This document shows, piece by piece, positions 1 through 34,786 of a stretch of DNA of 64,000 bases; position 1 is the first letter of the stretch; each line of letters opens with the position of its first letter. The notes beneath the pieces were generated by a model that was not told where the DNA came from, did not search any database, and saw nothing but the letters and a program-made list of their open reading frames with translations. Source of the stretch: Pyxidicoccus trucidator (GTDB lineage: Bacteria > Myxococcota > Myxococcia > Myxococcales > Myxococcaceae); the NCBI RefSeq assembly GCF_010894435.1, contig NZ_JAAIXZ010000027.1, forward strand, positions 1-64,000, given 5' to 3'. Position numbers and translations under genes: made by a program.

Positions 1-2
1 AG

Positions 3-6995
<6,993 letters not shown>

Positions 6996-7008
6996 GGACC
7001 CCATCACC

Positions 7009-8382
7009 ATGACCACGCCAAGGAAATCCGCCCTTCCTCCCGGGCCCAAGCGCAACTGGCTGCCCCGGTTCGGCATCGTGCAGGTGAAGGACGCACTGGA
7101 ACAGCTCGCCCAGGAGCGGCAGAAGTACGGCGACATCGTCTGCCTGCCCATGAACCATGGCCCGACCTGGCTGCTGTCGCACCCGGACCATGCGCAGTAC
7201 GTGTTGGCGGACAAGGCCAGCAACTACCCGTCCATGGTGGGCGAGAATCCGGATCCGCTGCTGGGCCGTGGCCTGTTCGTCAGCAACGGGGACTTCTGGC
7301 GCCGCCAGCGACGCATGGTGCAGCCGTCCTTCCACCGCCCGCGGCTGGCCCGGATGGTGGAAGGGATGGTGCGGGACGCCCAGCAGCACGCCGAGCGCTG
7401 GGCGCCCCAGGCCGCCACGGGTGCGCGGCTGGAGCTGCTGGAGCAGATGCGCCGGTTGGTCATCACCATGCTCGGCAACTCCATCTTCTCGGAGGACGCG
7501 CGCGCGAACCGGGCCTCGCTGCGCGAGGGCATGGACACCCTCGGGCACCTGCTCCACGGCCCTCCCCGCACACTGCTGGACGTGGTGAAGGGCCTGCTCG
7601 GCCAGCATCGCGCGCAGATGAAGCGCTTCTTCAATGCCATCGAGCAGGTCAACACCGACATGTATCGCCTGATCGCCGAGCGCCGTCAGTCCCCCGCCGG
7701 CAGGGACGACATGATGACGATGTTGATGGACGCTCGGGACACGCAGGGCGCGGCCATGACGGACACCGAGCTGCGTGACGAGCTGGTGAACCTCTTCATC
7801 GGCGGGTACGAGTCCACGTCCGTGGCGCTCACGTGGATTCTGTACGAGGTGGCACGCAACCCCGAGGTGGAGCAGCGCGCGCGGGGGGAGCTGGCCACCG
7901 TGCTGGGAGGACAGCCGCTCACGGCCGAGAGCCTCCAGTCCCTCCCCTACACACGCGCGGTGGTGGAAGAGGCGCTCCGCATCCACCCTCCCGCGTGGAC
8001 CTTCATGCGCCGGGCGCTGAACGAGGATGAGATCGACGGCTACACCGTGGCTCCGGGCACGAAGATGCTGATCTCCCCCTACCTCCTGCACCGGCATCCC
8101 TCGTTCTGGACCGAGCCCGAGCGGTTCCTCCCCGAGCGATTCCTCCCCGAGCAGAAGGAGGTCCGGCACCGTTACGCCTACCTCCCCTTCGGTGCTGGCC
8201 AGCGGCAGTGCGTCGCCAACGGCTACACCGTGACGCTCCTGACCGTCGCTCTCGCCACACTGCTTCAGCGCTGCCAGTGGCGCCTGGTGCCAGAACACCC
8301 GGTCGTCGCATGGGCCGCCACCACCCGCCGCCCGCGTCACGGTGTGCTGGCCACGCTGCACGCCGCCCCCCAGGTCGCCTGA
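7009..8382 (+). CDS. Cytochrome P450 between two NRPS genes
   Basis: Heme monooxygenase of 457 residues, normal length for a soluble bacterial P450. The I-helix motif GGYEST is near residue 265 (proton delivery), the K-helix ExxR (EALR) near 322, and the heme-binding loop FGAGQRQC runs 394-401 with Cys401 as axial thiolate ligand. No signal peptide or membrane anchor, so cytoplasmic. I chose the ATG at 7009 because it gives the expected proline-rich N-terminus (PPGPK) and because AAGGAG and GAGG lie just upstream, overlapping the NRPS stop codon. Its place inside the NRPS operon implies oxidation of the peptide or of a carrier-bound amino acid; the substrate cannot be read from sequence. No ferredoxin or reductase partner is encoded nearby, so electrons must come from proteins encoded elsewhere. 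Confidence 0.95.
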   Translation: MTTPRKSALPPGPKRNWLPRFGIVQVKDALEQLAQERQKYGDIVCLPMNHGPTWLLSHPDHAQYVLADKASNYPSMVGENPDPLLGRGLFVSNGDFWRRQRRMVQPSFHRPRLARMVEGMVRDAQQHAERWAPQAATGARLELLEQMRRLVITMLGNSIFSEDARANRASLREGMDTLGHLLHGPPRTLLDVVKGLLGQHRAQMKRFFNAIEQVNTDMYRLIAERRQSPAGRDDMMTMLMDARDTQGAAMTDTELRDELVNLFIGGYESTSVALTWILYEVARNPEVEQRARGELATVLGGQPLTAESLQSLPYTRAVVEEALRIHPPAWTFMRRALNEDEIDGYTVAPGTKMLISPYLLHRHPSFWTEPERFLPERFLPEQKEVRHRYAYLPFGAGQRQCVANGYTVTLLTVALATLLQRCQWRLVPEHPVVAWAATTRRPRHGVLATLHAAPQVA

Positions 8383-8416
8383 GCACCCGACTCTTCACTC
8401 TTCGAAGCCCCCATCC

Positions 8417-28528
<20,112 letters not shown>

Positions 28529-28605
28529 GCGTCCAGGAGGGGGCGCGGGTTGCCTCCCACGCCCTCTCCGAACGACCTTGGCGGGCTGCGCAGGAATCTG
28601 CTCTC

Positions 28606-29601
28606 ATGAGCATCCCTCTCCCCACGGACCTGTCACCCCGGCCGCTCGGCTACCTGCGCGACGTGCTGGGCCCGGCCGTCACCGGTGACGAGCAGTTGCT
28701 GCCGCTGCTCACCGAGGAGCCCTCGCGCTACACGCCGTGGGAGGGCCCGGGGCCGCGCGTGCGCTACCTGGGCCATGCCTGCGCCCTGGTGGAGTGGAAG
28801 GGCATCACCATTCTCGTGGATCCGGTCATCAGCGCGCGCCCGAGCGAGGGAGGCATGTCGCGGCTCACCTTCCACGAGCTACCGCCGCGCATCGACTACG
28901 CCCTCATCACGCACAGCCACCCGGACCACCTCGCCATCGACACGCTGCGGCGGCTGCGCCACCGCATCGGCCACCTGGTGGTGCCGCGCTGCAATGGATT
29001 CCTGGTGGGTGACTACTCCCCCAAGCTGCTGGCCCACTCGATGGGCTTCCAGAACGTGCTGGAGCTGGACACCTACGAGTCCATCCCCCTGCCCGATGGG
29101 GAGCTCATCGCCGTGCCCTTCCTCGGCGAGCACGGTGACATCGGCCACGCCAAGTCCTCGTACATGGTGCGCCCCGGCAAGCAGCAGCTCCTCTTCGCCG
29201 CCGACTCCATGTGCGTGGATGACGCCGTCTACCGGAACATGCGTCAGGCCGTCGGCCCCATCCAGACGGTCTTCATGAACACCGAGTTCGAGGGCGCTCC
29301 GCACACCTGGACGCTTGAGGCTCCCTTCCCCAAGAAGCGCGACCGCAAGCTGGAGAAGAACCGGCGCTGCCGTGGCAGCAACACGAACGAGGGCCTGCGA
29401 ATCCTCGAGCTGGTGGGCGCCTCGCGGCTCTACAACTACGCCATGGGGCTGGAGCCCTGGCTGGAGCACATCATCGGCCCGCCCAGCCCGCCCGAGGCCC
29501 CGCGCATGAAGGAGTCGGAGCGGCTGCTCACCGAGGCCCGGGCCCGCGGCATCAGCGCGGAGCGACTCGTGGGTCCCACCGACCTGCTGCTGGGGGCCTG
29601 A
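28606..29601 (+). CDS. CmlA-like metallo-beta-lactamase-fold protein, probable diiron beta-hydroxylase domain
   Basis: 331 residues with a metallo-beta-lactamase fold. The metal motif HSHPDH is at residues 103-108, followed by GEH at 174-176 and the aspartate of FAADS at 200. Replacement of the usual third histidine by glutamate (E175) is the hallmark, as I recall it, of CmlA, the diiron enzyme that beta-hydroxylates an aminoacyl group on a PCP in chloramphenicol synthesis. The C-terminal blocks GAPHTW, RGSN and YAMGLEPWLEHIIG also match that family from memory. CmlA itself is about 530 residues with an extra N-terminal domain that this protein lacks. The gene starts 77 bases after the large NRPS, so it is probably the last gene of the operon, perhaps hydroxylating a carrier-bound amino acid. 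Alternative: an ordinary hydrolase or lactonase of the same fold. The start has AGGA about 12 bases upstream. Confidence 0.75.
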   Translation: MSIPLPTDLSPRPLGYLRDVLGPAVTGDEQLLPLLTEEPSRYTPWEGPGPRVRYLGHACALVEWKGITILVDPVISARPSEGGMSRLTFHELPPRIDYALITHSHPDHLAIDTLRRLRHRIGHLVVPRCNGFLVGDYSPKLLAHSMGFQNVLELDTYESIPLPDGELIAVPFLGEHGDIGHAKSSYMVRPGKQQLLFAADSMCVDDAVYRNMRQAVGPIQTVFMNTEFEGAPHTWTLEAPFPKKRDRKLEKNRRCRGSNTNEGLRILELVGASRLYNYAMGLEPWLEHIIGPPSPPEAPRMKESERLLTEARARGISAERLVGPTDLLLGA

Positions 29602-29949
29602 ACTCGCGTTTCGTTCCTCGGACCCGAGCGACTGTCGCCCGCAGGACTCCTGCTACGACCTCGTGAACGAGGCGGGGGGCTGGACGAGGCGGCCTGCGAG
29701 AAAGCCCGCGCGGGTGCGGTGAGCCCGGAGGGCGACCTGCCTAGCCGACGCCCGGCGCCCCTCCCCCACCCCGCGGGAATCCGCTCGGGCCTCCCCCGGC
29801 GCCGCCCCTTCCGAGGATGCGCCAAACCCCGGGAGGTGTTGATGATTTCGGGCCCTCGGGGCCGTGCCGCCCCTGGCGGAGGGCCCCCTGGACCCTTCTC
29901 TCCACTGTTCTTCCATCACATCTTGGGTGTCCACGGAATCGGGGCAGGC
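29602..29949. other. Gene-free stretch between converging genes, holding repeat copy A
   Basis: No convincing coding frame: the short frames here lack ribosome sites and recognisable features. The only structure I see is the repeat copy at 29815-29910. The flanking genes converge, so this is 3' sequence for both. Confidence 0.7.
29815..29910 (+). repeat. Structured dispersed repeat, copy A
   Basis: 96 bases that match 38207-38303. The first 17 bases (GGATGCGCCAAACCCCG) are identical, the middle block AGG-n-GTTGA-n-GATTTC is shared, and the end CTTCTCTCCACTGTTC differs by one base. Two nested hairpins: outer 29850-29855 with 29081-style partner at 29881-29886 (GGGCCC/GGGCCC), inner 29867-29871 with 29875-29879 (CCGCC, loop CCT, GGCGG). 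Copy B keeps both stems with compensatory changes. Strand is given as read; the transcribed strand is unknown. Confidence 0.7.
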
Positions 29950-30303
29950 TCACTCCTGGATGTTGTACAGCGCGTTACCGCCCCCCCAGTTCATCGTGGT
30001 GGGGCTCGACCCACTCTTCGACCGGATGAACCAGCCAACGTCCGGGAGCGAATAAGCCTCCCAGTTGGAAGGCACGAACGCGGGGTTCCAGATGGGCAGC
30101 TCGATTTCATACCCATGGGTGCCCGGCACGTCCGCCGACTCGGAGGTGGTGTCACAGTCCGCGCACACCGCGGCCTGCGCCGCGACGGAGACGGTCTCCG
30201 CCGCCCCGTCCGCCGACGGCAATCCCTCACCACAGCCCAGCAACAGCAGTGCGCACAGCGGCGAAACAAGGCTCTTCGACATGACAGTTCGCTTCCCAAT
30301 CAC
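29950..30303 (-). CDS. Short lipoprotein, truncated paralogue of the upstream gene
   Basis: 117 residues, no family recognised. The N-terminus is a lipoprotein signal ending at LLGC, followed by GEGLPSADG, a CADC pair and the block PGTHGYEI-LP, all shared with the neighbouring 252-residue lipoprotein. Homology runs to the WGGG-ALY motif, after which this protein stops (NIQE) while the paralogue continues for about 150 residues. The GTG start overlaps the upstream TGA by four bases, a classic coupling arrangement; the paralogue aligns from this same start (MI-n-n-RTV), which supports it over the internal ATG at 30282. It may be a functional one-domain product or a decaying duplicate. The stop lies 40 bases from repeat copy A. 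Confidence 0.65.
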   Translation of the reverse strand: MIGKRTVMSKSLVSPLCALLLLGCGEGLPSADGAAETVSVAAQAAVCADCDTTSESADVPGTHGYEIELPIWNPAFVPSNWEAYSLPDVGWFIRSKSGSSPTTMNWGGGNALYNIQE

Positions 30304-31058
30304 AGGCAGCCCGTGGGGTTACTGAAGTCCACGTAGCACTGCGCGCCAAACATCCGCGCCTTGGTGAAGTAGACAAGCCGGTGCCAGGTAGGGTCACGCC
30401 AGCCACGAATCTCGAAGCGCACAGGCTGGTTCGGCTCAATTGTCGCCTGCAGCTCGGCGAACACGAGCCCCCACCCCGAGGAGTACACCCGCCGGGTGGC
30501 GACGTCCTGCCAGAGCGTGCCGTTGTGGGTCTGCAGCGCCAGCTCGACAAAGTCAGTTGAGACAACCACAGGCTGGCTGTCCTGCTCCGGTGCGAGCTCC
30601 ACCGAGCCACGCACCATGCCCGCCTGGATGTTGGAGAAGTACCCGGAGATGTGGCCGAGCACCGCATAGCCCGTCCCGGGGGAGACCTGCGTCCGGATGA
30701 GGGGAGGACGGCTCGGCGAGCCCACGTGGTACAGCGCGCTGCCACCGCCCCAATCCATCGTCCCTTCCGAGGCACCAGAGCGAAGGCGCACGAAGCTGCC
30801 CACCTCCGCGCGCTCCTCCCACAGCCAGGCCGCTGGCAGCAGGGCCTGGTCGCCCACTGGCAGGATGATTTCATAGCCATGCGTCCCAGGCGCATCCGCC
30901 GTGTCCGGGCTCCTTTCACAGTCCGCGCATCCGATGGATTGCTCCACCGCACCCGCGGCGGCCTGGGCCTCCGCCTGGGGCAGCCCCTCACCACAACCCA
31001 GCAACGACAATGCACACAGCAACGACATACCCTGTCTCACGGTCCTACTCCTTATCAT
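30300..31058 (-). CDS. Lipoprotein of unknown function
   Basis: 252 residues. The lipoprotein signal (SLLCALSLLGC) predicts membrane anchoring after cleavage before the cysteine near residue 22. The mature part has a CADC pair, a PGTHGYEIILP block and a WGGG-ALYH block. A C-terminal half of beta-rich appearance follows, with a QPVRFEIRGWRDPTWH segment and late cysteines near the C-terminus. I do not recognise a family. I chose the ATG at 31058 because it places the hydrophobic signal at the N-terminus and is matched by the paralogue; a longer frame upstream adds an unlikely basic extension. It is the first gene of a two-gene minus-strand unit. Confidence 0.7.
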   Translation of the reverse strand: MIRSRTVRQGMSLLCALSLLGCGEGLPQAEAQAAAGAVEQSIGCADCERSPDTADAPGTHGYEIILPVGDQALLPAAWLWEERAEVGSFVRLRSGASEGTMDWGGGSALYHVGSPSRPPLIRTQVSPGTGYAVLGHISGYFSNIQAGMVRGSVELAPEQDSQPVVVSTDFVELALQTHNGTLWQDVATRRVYSSGWGLVFAELQATIEPNQPVRFEIRGWRDPTWHRLVYFTKARMFGAQCYVDFSNPTGCL

Positions 31059-31260
31059 GAATTCAATACAGCTGAGCTTGCGCCGCGGAAGGGACACCGA
31101 GGTCCGAGGGCTACCCCTGGGACAGCCCTTCCGGGAGAGCCGTGCAGAACGGCTCACGATGGCGTGACAATCCAATGACGTTTTGTGAAGCCACACTCAC
31201 GCGGCAAGGTGCCAGCGTACGGACATACCCATACGCCAGAGAGGCCTGGGGTACCAGCGA

Positions 31261-31276
31261 CGGGGCGCCTGCCCCG
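31261..31276 (-). terminator. Short GC hairpin after the WD40 gene
   Basis: CGGGGC, loop GCCT, GCCCCG; 35 bases beyond the stop of the WD40-type gene. There is no U-run, so termination is only a possibility. Confidence 0.35.
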
Positions 31277-31310
31277 GCTTCGCTTGTGAGTGCGTGACGA
31301 CGGTGTGGCG

Positions 31311-32276
31311 CTACGCTTCAACGCCCCACAAACCCACCTGCGCCGAGCCCTCGCCCCAGGCGATGAACCGCCCGTCCGGGGAGAAGACCGCGGCGCTTGC
31401 CTGCGAATCGTCCTCGTCCGAATGGGCGTAGAGGCGCCCTCCCCCGTCGGTCCTCAGCACGACGAAGGCGCCCGTATCAGCGCCGACCGCTAGCAGAGAG
31501 CCCTCGGGATTGAAGCTCAGGCGCCAGGCTCCTGCGGGTGGGCCCTTGAGGGTTCCCACCACCCTCAGGCTCGCCACGTCGACGAGGAAGACGTCTCCCG
31601 CCGACGTGCCCGCGGCGAGCAGGTGTCCCGACGGAGCAAAGGCCACGGCCCAGACATGGGAGGCCGGCACGGAGATGACCCCGCGCGCGGCCCCGGTTCC
31701 CACATCCCAGAGGCGAATCGAGCCCTGGGTGCCGTCCTCGCCCCGTTCATCCGCCGCACCCGCGGCCGCCAGCGTCGCATCGGGCGAGAGGGCGCAGCCG
31801 TAGAGCAGCGTGGAAGCAGGTTCCAGGTCCCGGAGGGGCCGCCAGTGGGCGACGTCCCAAAGGCGGATGTCTCCACTGCTCCCAGCCACCAGCAGGAGGT
31901 CTCCCTGGCGCGACAGGTCGATGCCCTGGACCGTCAGTCCGAGAGGGGTCGAGCGCAGCGCGCTGCCATCGGCCACCGACCAGGCATGGAGTTGCCCCCC
32001 GAGGGTGACCGACATGACGCTTTGTGCATCCGGGAGGACCACTGCCGCGAGCCCGCCCGGCAGGGGCTGGACGACCCGGGGAAGCGGGGATTCGTCCTGG
32101 AGGTCCCACCAGCGGAGTCGCTGCGCGCCGCCCTGCTCCATGGAGACGAGAAGGCGTGACCGGGCGTCGAAGCCCAGCAACTGCCCCCGATAGGTCGGAA
32201 GGAGGGTCCGCTCTCCGAGCTGTCGCAGCCGGGTCAGCTTCTTGGCGTTCTCGGGTGTCACGATTCGAGGAGGCAT
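31311..32276 (-). CDS. WD40-type beta-propeller protein
   Basis: 321 residues, no signal peptide, so cytoplasmic. Repeated blades end in WD-like dipeptides: IRLWDV twice, FLVDVAS, QVGLWGV; each is preceded by a DGS/SPDG-type turn (FSPDGRFIAWGEG, LSPDATLAAAG, FAPSGHLLAAG). This gives six or seven blades, enough for a closed propeller, a scaffold for protein binding. It is the last gene of a four-gene minus-strand operon behind a secreted protein with a pre-toxin-like segment. Being the only non-exported product, it could be the immunity or chaperone partner; that is inference from position only. No ribosome site is visible, and a 9-bp hairpin lies only 10 bases upstream of the ATG. Confidence 0.8.
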   Translation of the reverse strand: MPPRIVTPENAKKLTRLRQLGERTLLPTYRGQLLGFDARSRLLVSMEQGGAQRLRWWDLQDESPLPRVVQPLPGGLAAVVLPDAQSVMSVTLGGQLHAWSVADGSALRSTPLGLTVQGIDLSRQGDLLLVAGSSGDIRLWDVAHWRPLRDLEPASTLLYGCALSPDATLAAAGAADERGEDGTQGSIRLWDVGTGAARGVISVPASHVWAVAFAPSGHLLAAGTSAGDVFLVDVASLRVVGTLKGPPAGAWRLSFNPEGSLLAVGADTGAFVVLRTDGGGRLYAHSDEDDSQASAAVFSPDGRFIAWGEGSAQVGLWGVEA

Positions 32277-32286
32277 GGTCGCAAGG

Positions 32287-32313
32287 CCCGGGCCGGCTCA
32301 AGGTCGGCCCGGG
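32287..32313 (-). promoter_or_regulatory. Perfect 9-bp inverted repeat just before the WD40 gene start
   Basis: CCCGGGCCG (32287-32295) pairs with CGGCCCGGG (32305-32313) across a 9-base loop. It sits in the 60-base gap between the pre-toxin-like gene and the WD40-type gene, ending 10 bases from the latter's ATG. There is no U-run, so an attenuator or a translation-blocking hairpin fits better than a full terminator. Confidence 0.5.
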
Positions 32314-32336
32314 TCCATCAAGAGGCACTGCGGAAA

Positions 32337-34745
32337 CTACGGGATAATCTCAATATGCACGGCGTAGCTCCAGGGCTTGAGCAGGGCCTCAAGCTCTTCT
32401 GGCATCTCCCGGACCTTGGTGATGTGGATGCCCGTCTGCTTGCTGAACCACTGCGCCATCTGGTCCTTGACCTGATTCGGGCCAAGCGACGACAGCACGC
32501 CGTCGTCCGCGATCTTCACCACCGTGTCGCTGTTGCCATACGTCCCCTGGGTCTCGACGATCTCCTTCTTGACCTGCGGGTACGTATTCTTGGGCGTGCC
32601 TTCCATGTCGATGCGGACGAGAGAGTGGTCCGGATGCATCCATATCTCCTGCCCGCGATCGATGACGGGGAAGTTGGTCCACCCGACGATCTTGTCGTCC
32701 ATGTCACGAACGGGAGAGCCAAACCCGTTGGACCGCAGCATCTCCTGAACCTCCGCCCGGCTCCGCTTGTAGACGGAAGGCAGTCCCTGGGCGGCGAGCC
32801 CCTTGGTCTTCGCCAGCTCCACCCACTTGGCGTCCACCTTGAGCATCGTCCGCTCGGAGGCCGTCTGGAGCCCACGCCCCTTGATGTGGGGCGCGAGCTT
32901 CTTCACGGCCTCGTCCTTCATCGTCTTGTCCAGCAACGTGAGGAGCTGCTGGCCGGTGAGGCCATCCATGTGCTCGAGGATTCCCTCGGTCAGCCGTGCG
33001 ACCAGGGCCTGCCGCTGCTCCTTGGTGATGTCGGAGCAGGTGTCGATGAAGCCGCCAATCTTGGCCATGGCGACCGCGCCCAGGCCGATGCCCACCGTGT
33101 GCCCGACGACCCGCCAGAACTGCCCGCTGCCGATGATCAGCCCCAGGCCCGAGGCCATGCGGTCGCTCACCGAGAGGTCGGCGCCCCAGGGATTGCAGAG
33201 CTCCTTGCCGGTGACGACCTCGCACAGGTCCACGAAGTCTCCCGCCGGGCTGAGCGAGATGGCGACGGTGGCCGCAATCTTCGCGGCCGTGGCGGCACCA
33301 TCCAGCAGGCGGTTGAGGGTGGTGGGAATGGTCGGGTCCTCGGCCGCGACGCCCTCGTCCATTGCCCGGTAGCCGCCGTGGAGCGCTTCCAGGCTGTCGA
33401 GCACCAGGTTCTGCTGCGCGTTCGCCGTGCCCTGCCAGAGGTTGAGATTGTTCTTGAGCGCGTAGGCCTGGGCGGATGTGTCGCCGCGCTGCTCCAGCAT
33501 CGCCACGAGGGCCTTGGTGGTCTCTCGCACGGGGGTGTCGCGGAACCAGTCGCCCTCCCCCATGTATACCTGGATCTCCGCCAGCACGGACTGCTGTGCG
33601 GTGAGGAAGGCGCCCCACTCCTCCGTGGACACTCCCACGCGAGACTTCAGCCCGCGCTCGAAGACGTCCTGGTTGAAGCGCCACAGGCGCACCACGGCCA
33701 GGAAGCCTTGACGGTCCACCACCACGCCACTGCTGACCGTCCGGTGCAGCTCCGCGATGATCTGGTCCGCGAAGGCCCGGTACGGGTCGTTGCTCGGGTC
33801 GAACGGGTCTCCGGAGCTGACGTCCGGCGCCTCCACCTCGCCCACCTGGTCATCGCGCAGGTCCGGCGAGTAGGTGTCCGGGTCGTCCAGGTCCACGCCG
33901 CCGGTGGGCTCCGTGGGCAGGGTGTAGCGGTCCAGCAGGTCCATCTGGCCGCGGAACTCCGCGACAATGCGGTCAATCTCCGCGCGCAGCTCGCTGATGC
34001 TCGTCTTCAGGTCCTTGAGGAACTGGACCAGCCGCTCGCGGACGGACGAAGGGACGGTGTTGTACTTCTCCAGGAGCGCCCTCAGCTCGGCCTCGGTGAT
34101 GGAGTCCAGCGAGCGGCTCATCAACTGCTTGAGCTCTTCCTGGAGGGCCGTGAGCTGGGCGGCCTGCGCCCGCGCCGAGTCGAGGGAGTCGCTGAGGTTG
34201 CCCAGCCGGTCCAGCTCCCGGGTCAGCGCCGCCTCGAGCGAGGCCAGGCTGGAGGCCAGCGTGGGGTTGATCTCGCTCAGCTGCAGCGCGACGTTGGCCA
34301 CGCCGGTGAAGGGCTTGCCATCACGGACGATATAGAAGAGGCGCCGCTCCTGCAGGCCGTCCGAGTTCAGGTTGACGACGTTCTCGGCGAGCGTGCAGTA
34401 GTCGTAGCCTCCCTGGGTGTAGACGTTGAAGAAGAAGTCGTTGGAGCCCCAGCGCAGCAGGCTGCCACCGAAGTCCGCCCGGAAGCGGTTGTACTCGTCC
34501 TTGTTCGGCCGCCGGACGAAGGCACCCGGGACGGTATAGGTCGGAATGGGGAAGCCATTGACCTGGAAGAAGGCGTCCCCCTCCTTGACGATAGATGCGG
34601 CGGCACAGCTTTGCTGACTGACGTACGACACGACATGCCAGTCGATGCGGTACTGGCGCGCCAGGCTTTGCGCCGAGGCCTGCCATGGCGTGACACCAAG
34701 CGCGGCCACCACGAGGGCCGCGCACAAGGTCCAGATGCGTTTCAT
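32337..34745 (-). CDS. Secreted protein with pre-toxin TG-like segment, candidate polymorphic toxin
   Basis: 802 residues. A Sec signal (MKRIWTLCAALVVAALG, cleavage near ASAQ) sends it out of the cytoplasm; there is no lipobox. The N-terminal 150 residues contain three cysteines. Residues about 160-270 are a long helical, probably coiled-coil stretch. Residues about 485-560 contain SPAGDFVDLCEVVTGKELC followed by LSVSDR and GLGLIIGSG, which matches the pattern of the pre-toxin TG domain (P-x-GD-x-x-D-x-x-E-x-x-TGK, LS-x-x-x-R) known in polymorphic toxins just before the toxic module. The last 180 residues (from about 620) would then be the effector; I do not recognise them, but they have a polar beta-rich part (EIWMHPDHSLVRIDMEG). 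It is third in an operon with two other exported proteins. Alternative: a structural surface protein. Confidence 0.6.
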   Translation of the reverse strand: MKRIWTLCAALVVAALGVTPWQASAQSLARQYRIDWHVVSYVSQQSCAAASIVKEGDAFFQVNGFPIPTYTVPGAFVRRPNKDEYNRFRADFGGSLLRWGSNDFFFNVYTQGGYDYCTLAENVVNLNSDGLQERRLFYIVRDGKPFTGVANVALQLSEINPTLASSLASLEAALTRELDRLGNLSDSLDSARAQAAQLTALQEELKQLMSRSLDSITEAELRALLEKYNTVPSSVRERLVQFLKDLKTSISELRAEIDRIVAEFRGQMDLLDRYTLPTEPTGGVDLDDPDTYSPDLRDDQVGEVEAPDVSSGDPFDPSNDPYRAFADQIIAELHRTVSSGVVVDRQGFLAVVRLWRFNQDVFERGLKSRVGVSTEEWGAFLTAQQSVLAEIQVYMGEGDWFRDTPVRETTKALVAMLEQRGDTSAQAYALKNNLNLWQGTANAQQNLVLDSLEALHGGYRAMDEGVAAEDPTIPTTLNRLLDGAATAAKIAATVAISLSPAGDFVDLCEVVTGKELCNPWGADLSVSDRMASGLGLIIGSGQFWRVVGHTVGIGLGAVAMAKIGGFIDTCSDITKEQRQALVARLTEGILEHMDGLTGQQLLTLLDKTMKDEAVKKLAPHIKGRGLQTASERTMLKVDAKWVELAKTKGLAAQGLPSVYKRSRAEVQEMLRSNGFGSPVRDMDDKIVGWTNFPVIDRGQEIWMHPDHSLVRIDMEGTPKNTYPQVKKEIVETQGTYGNSDTVVKIADDGVLSSLGPNQVKDQMAQWFSKQTGIHITKVREMPEELEALLKPWSYAVHIEIIP

Positions 34746-34786
34746 GAAATGGGTTCTCCAGAGACTTTGGAACGGATGGGGAAGGC

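Noticed and set aside
28606-29601. Naming the metallo-beta-lactamase-fold protein a beta-lactamase
   Set aside because: The third histidine ligand is a glutamate and the C-terminal blocks fit the CmlA family; there is no signal peptide.
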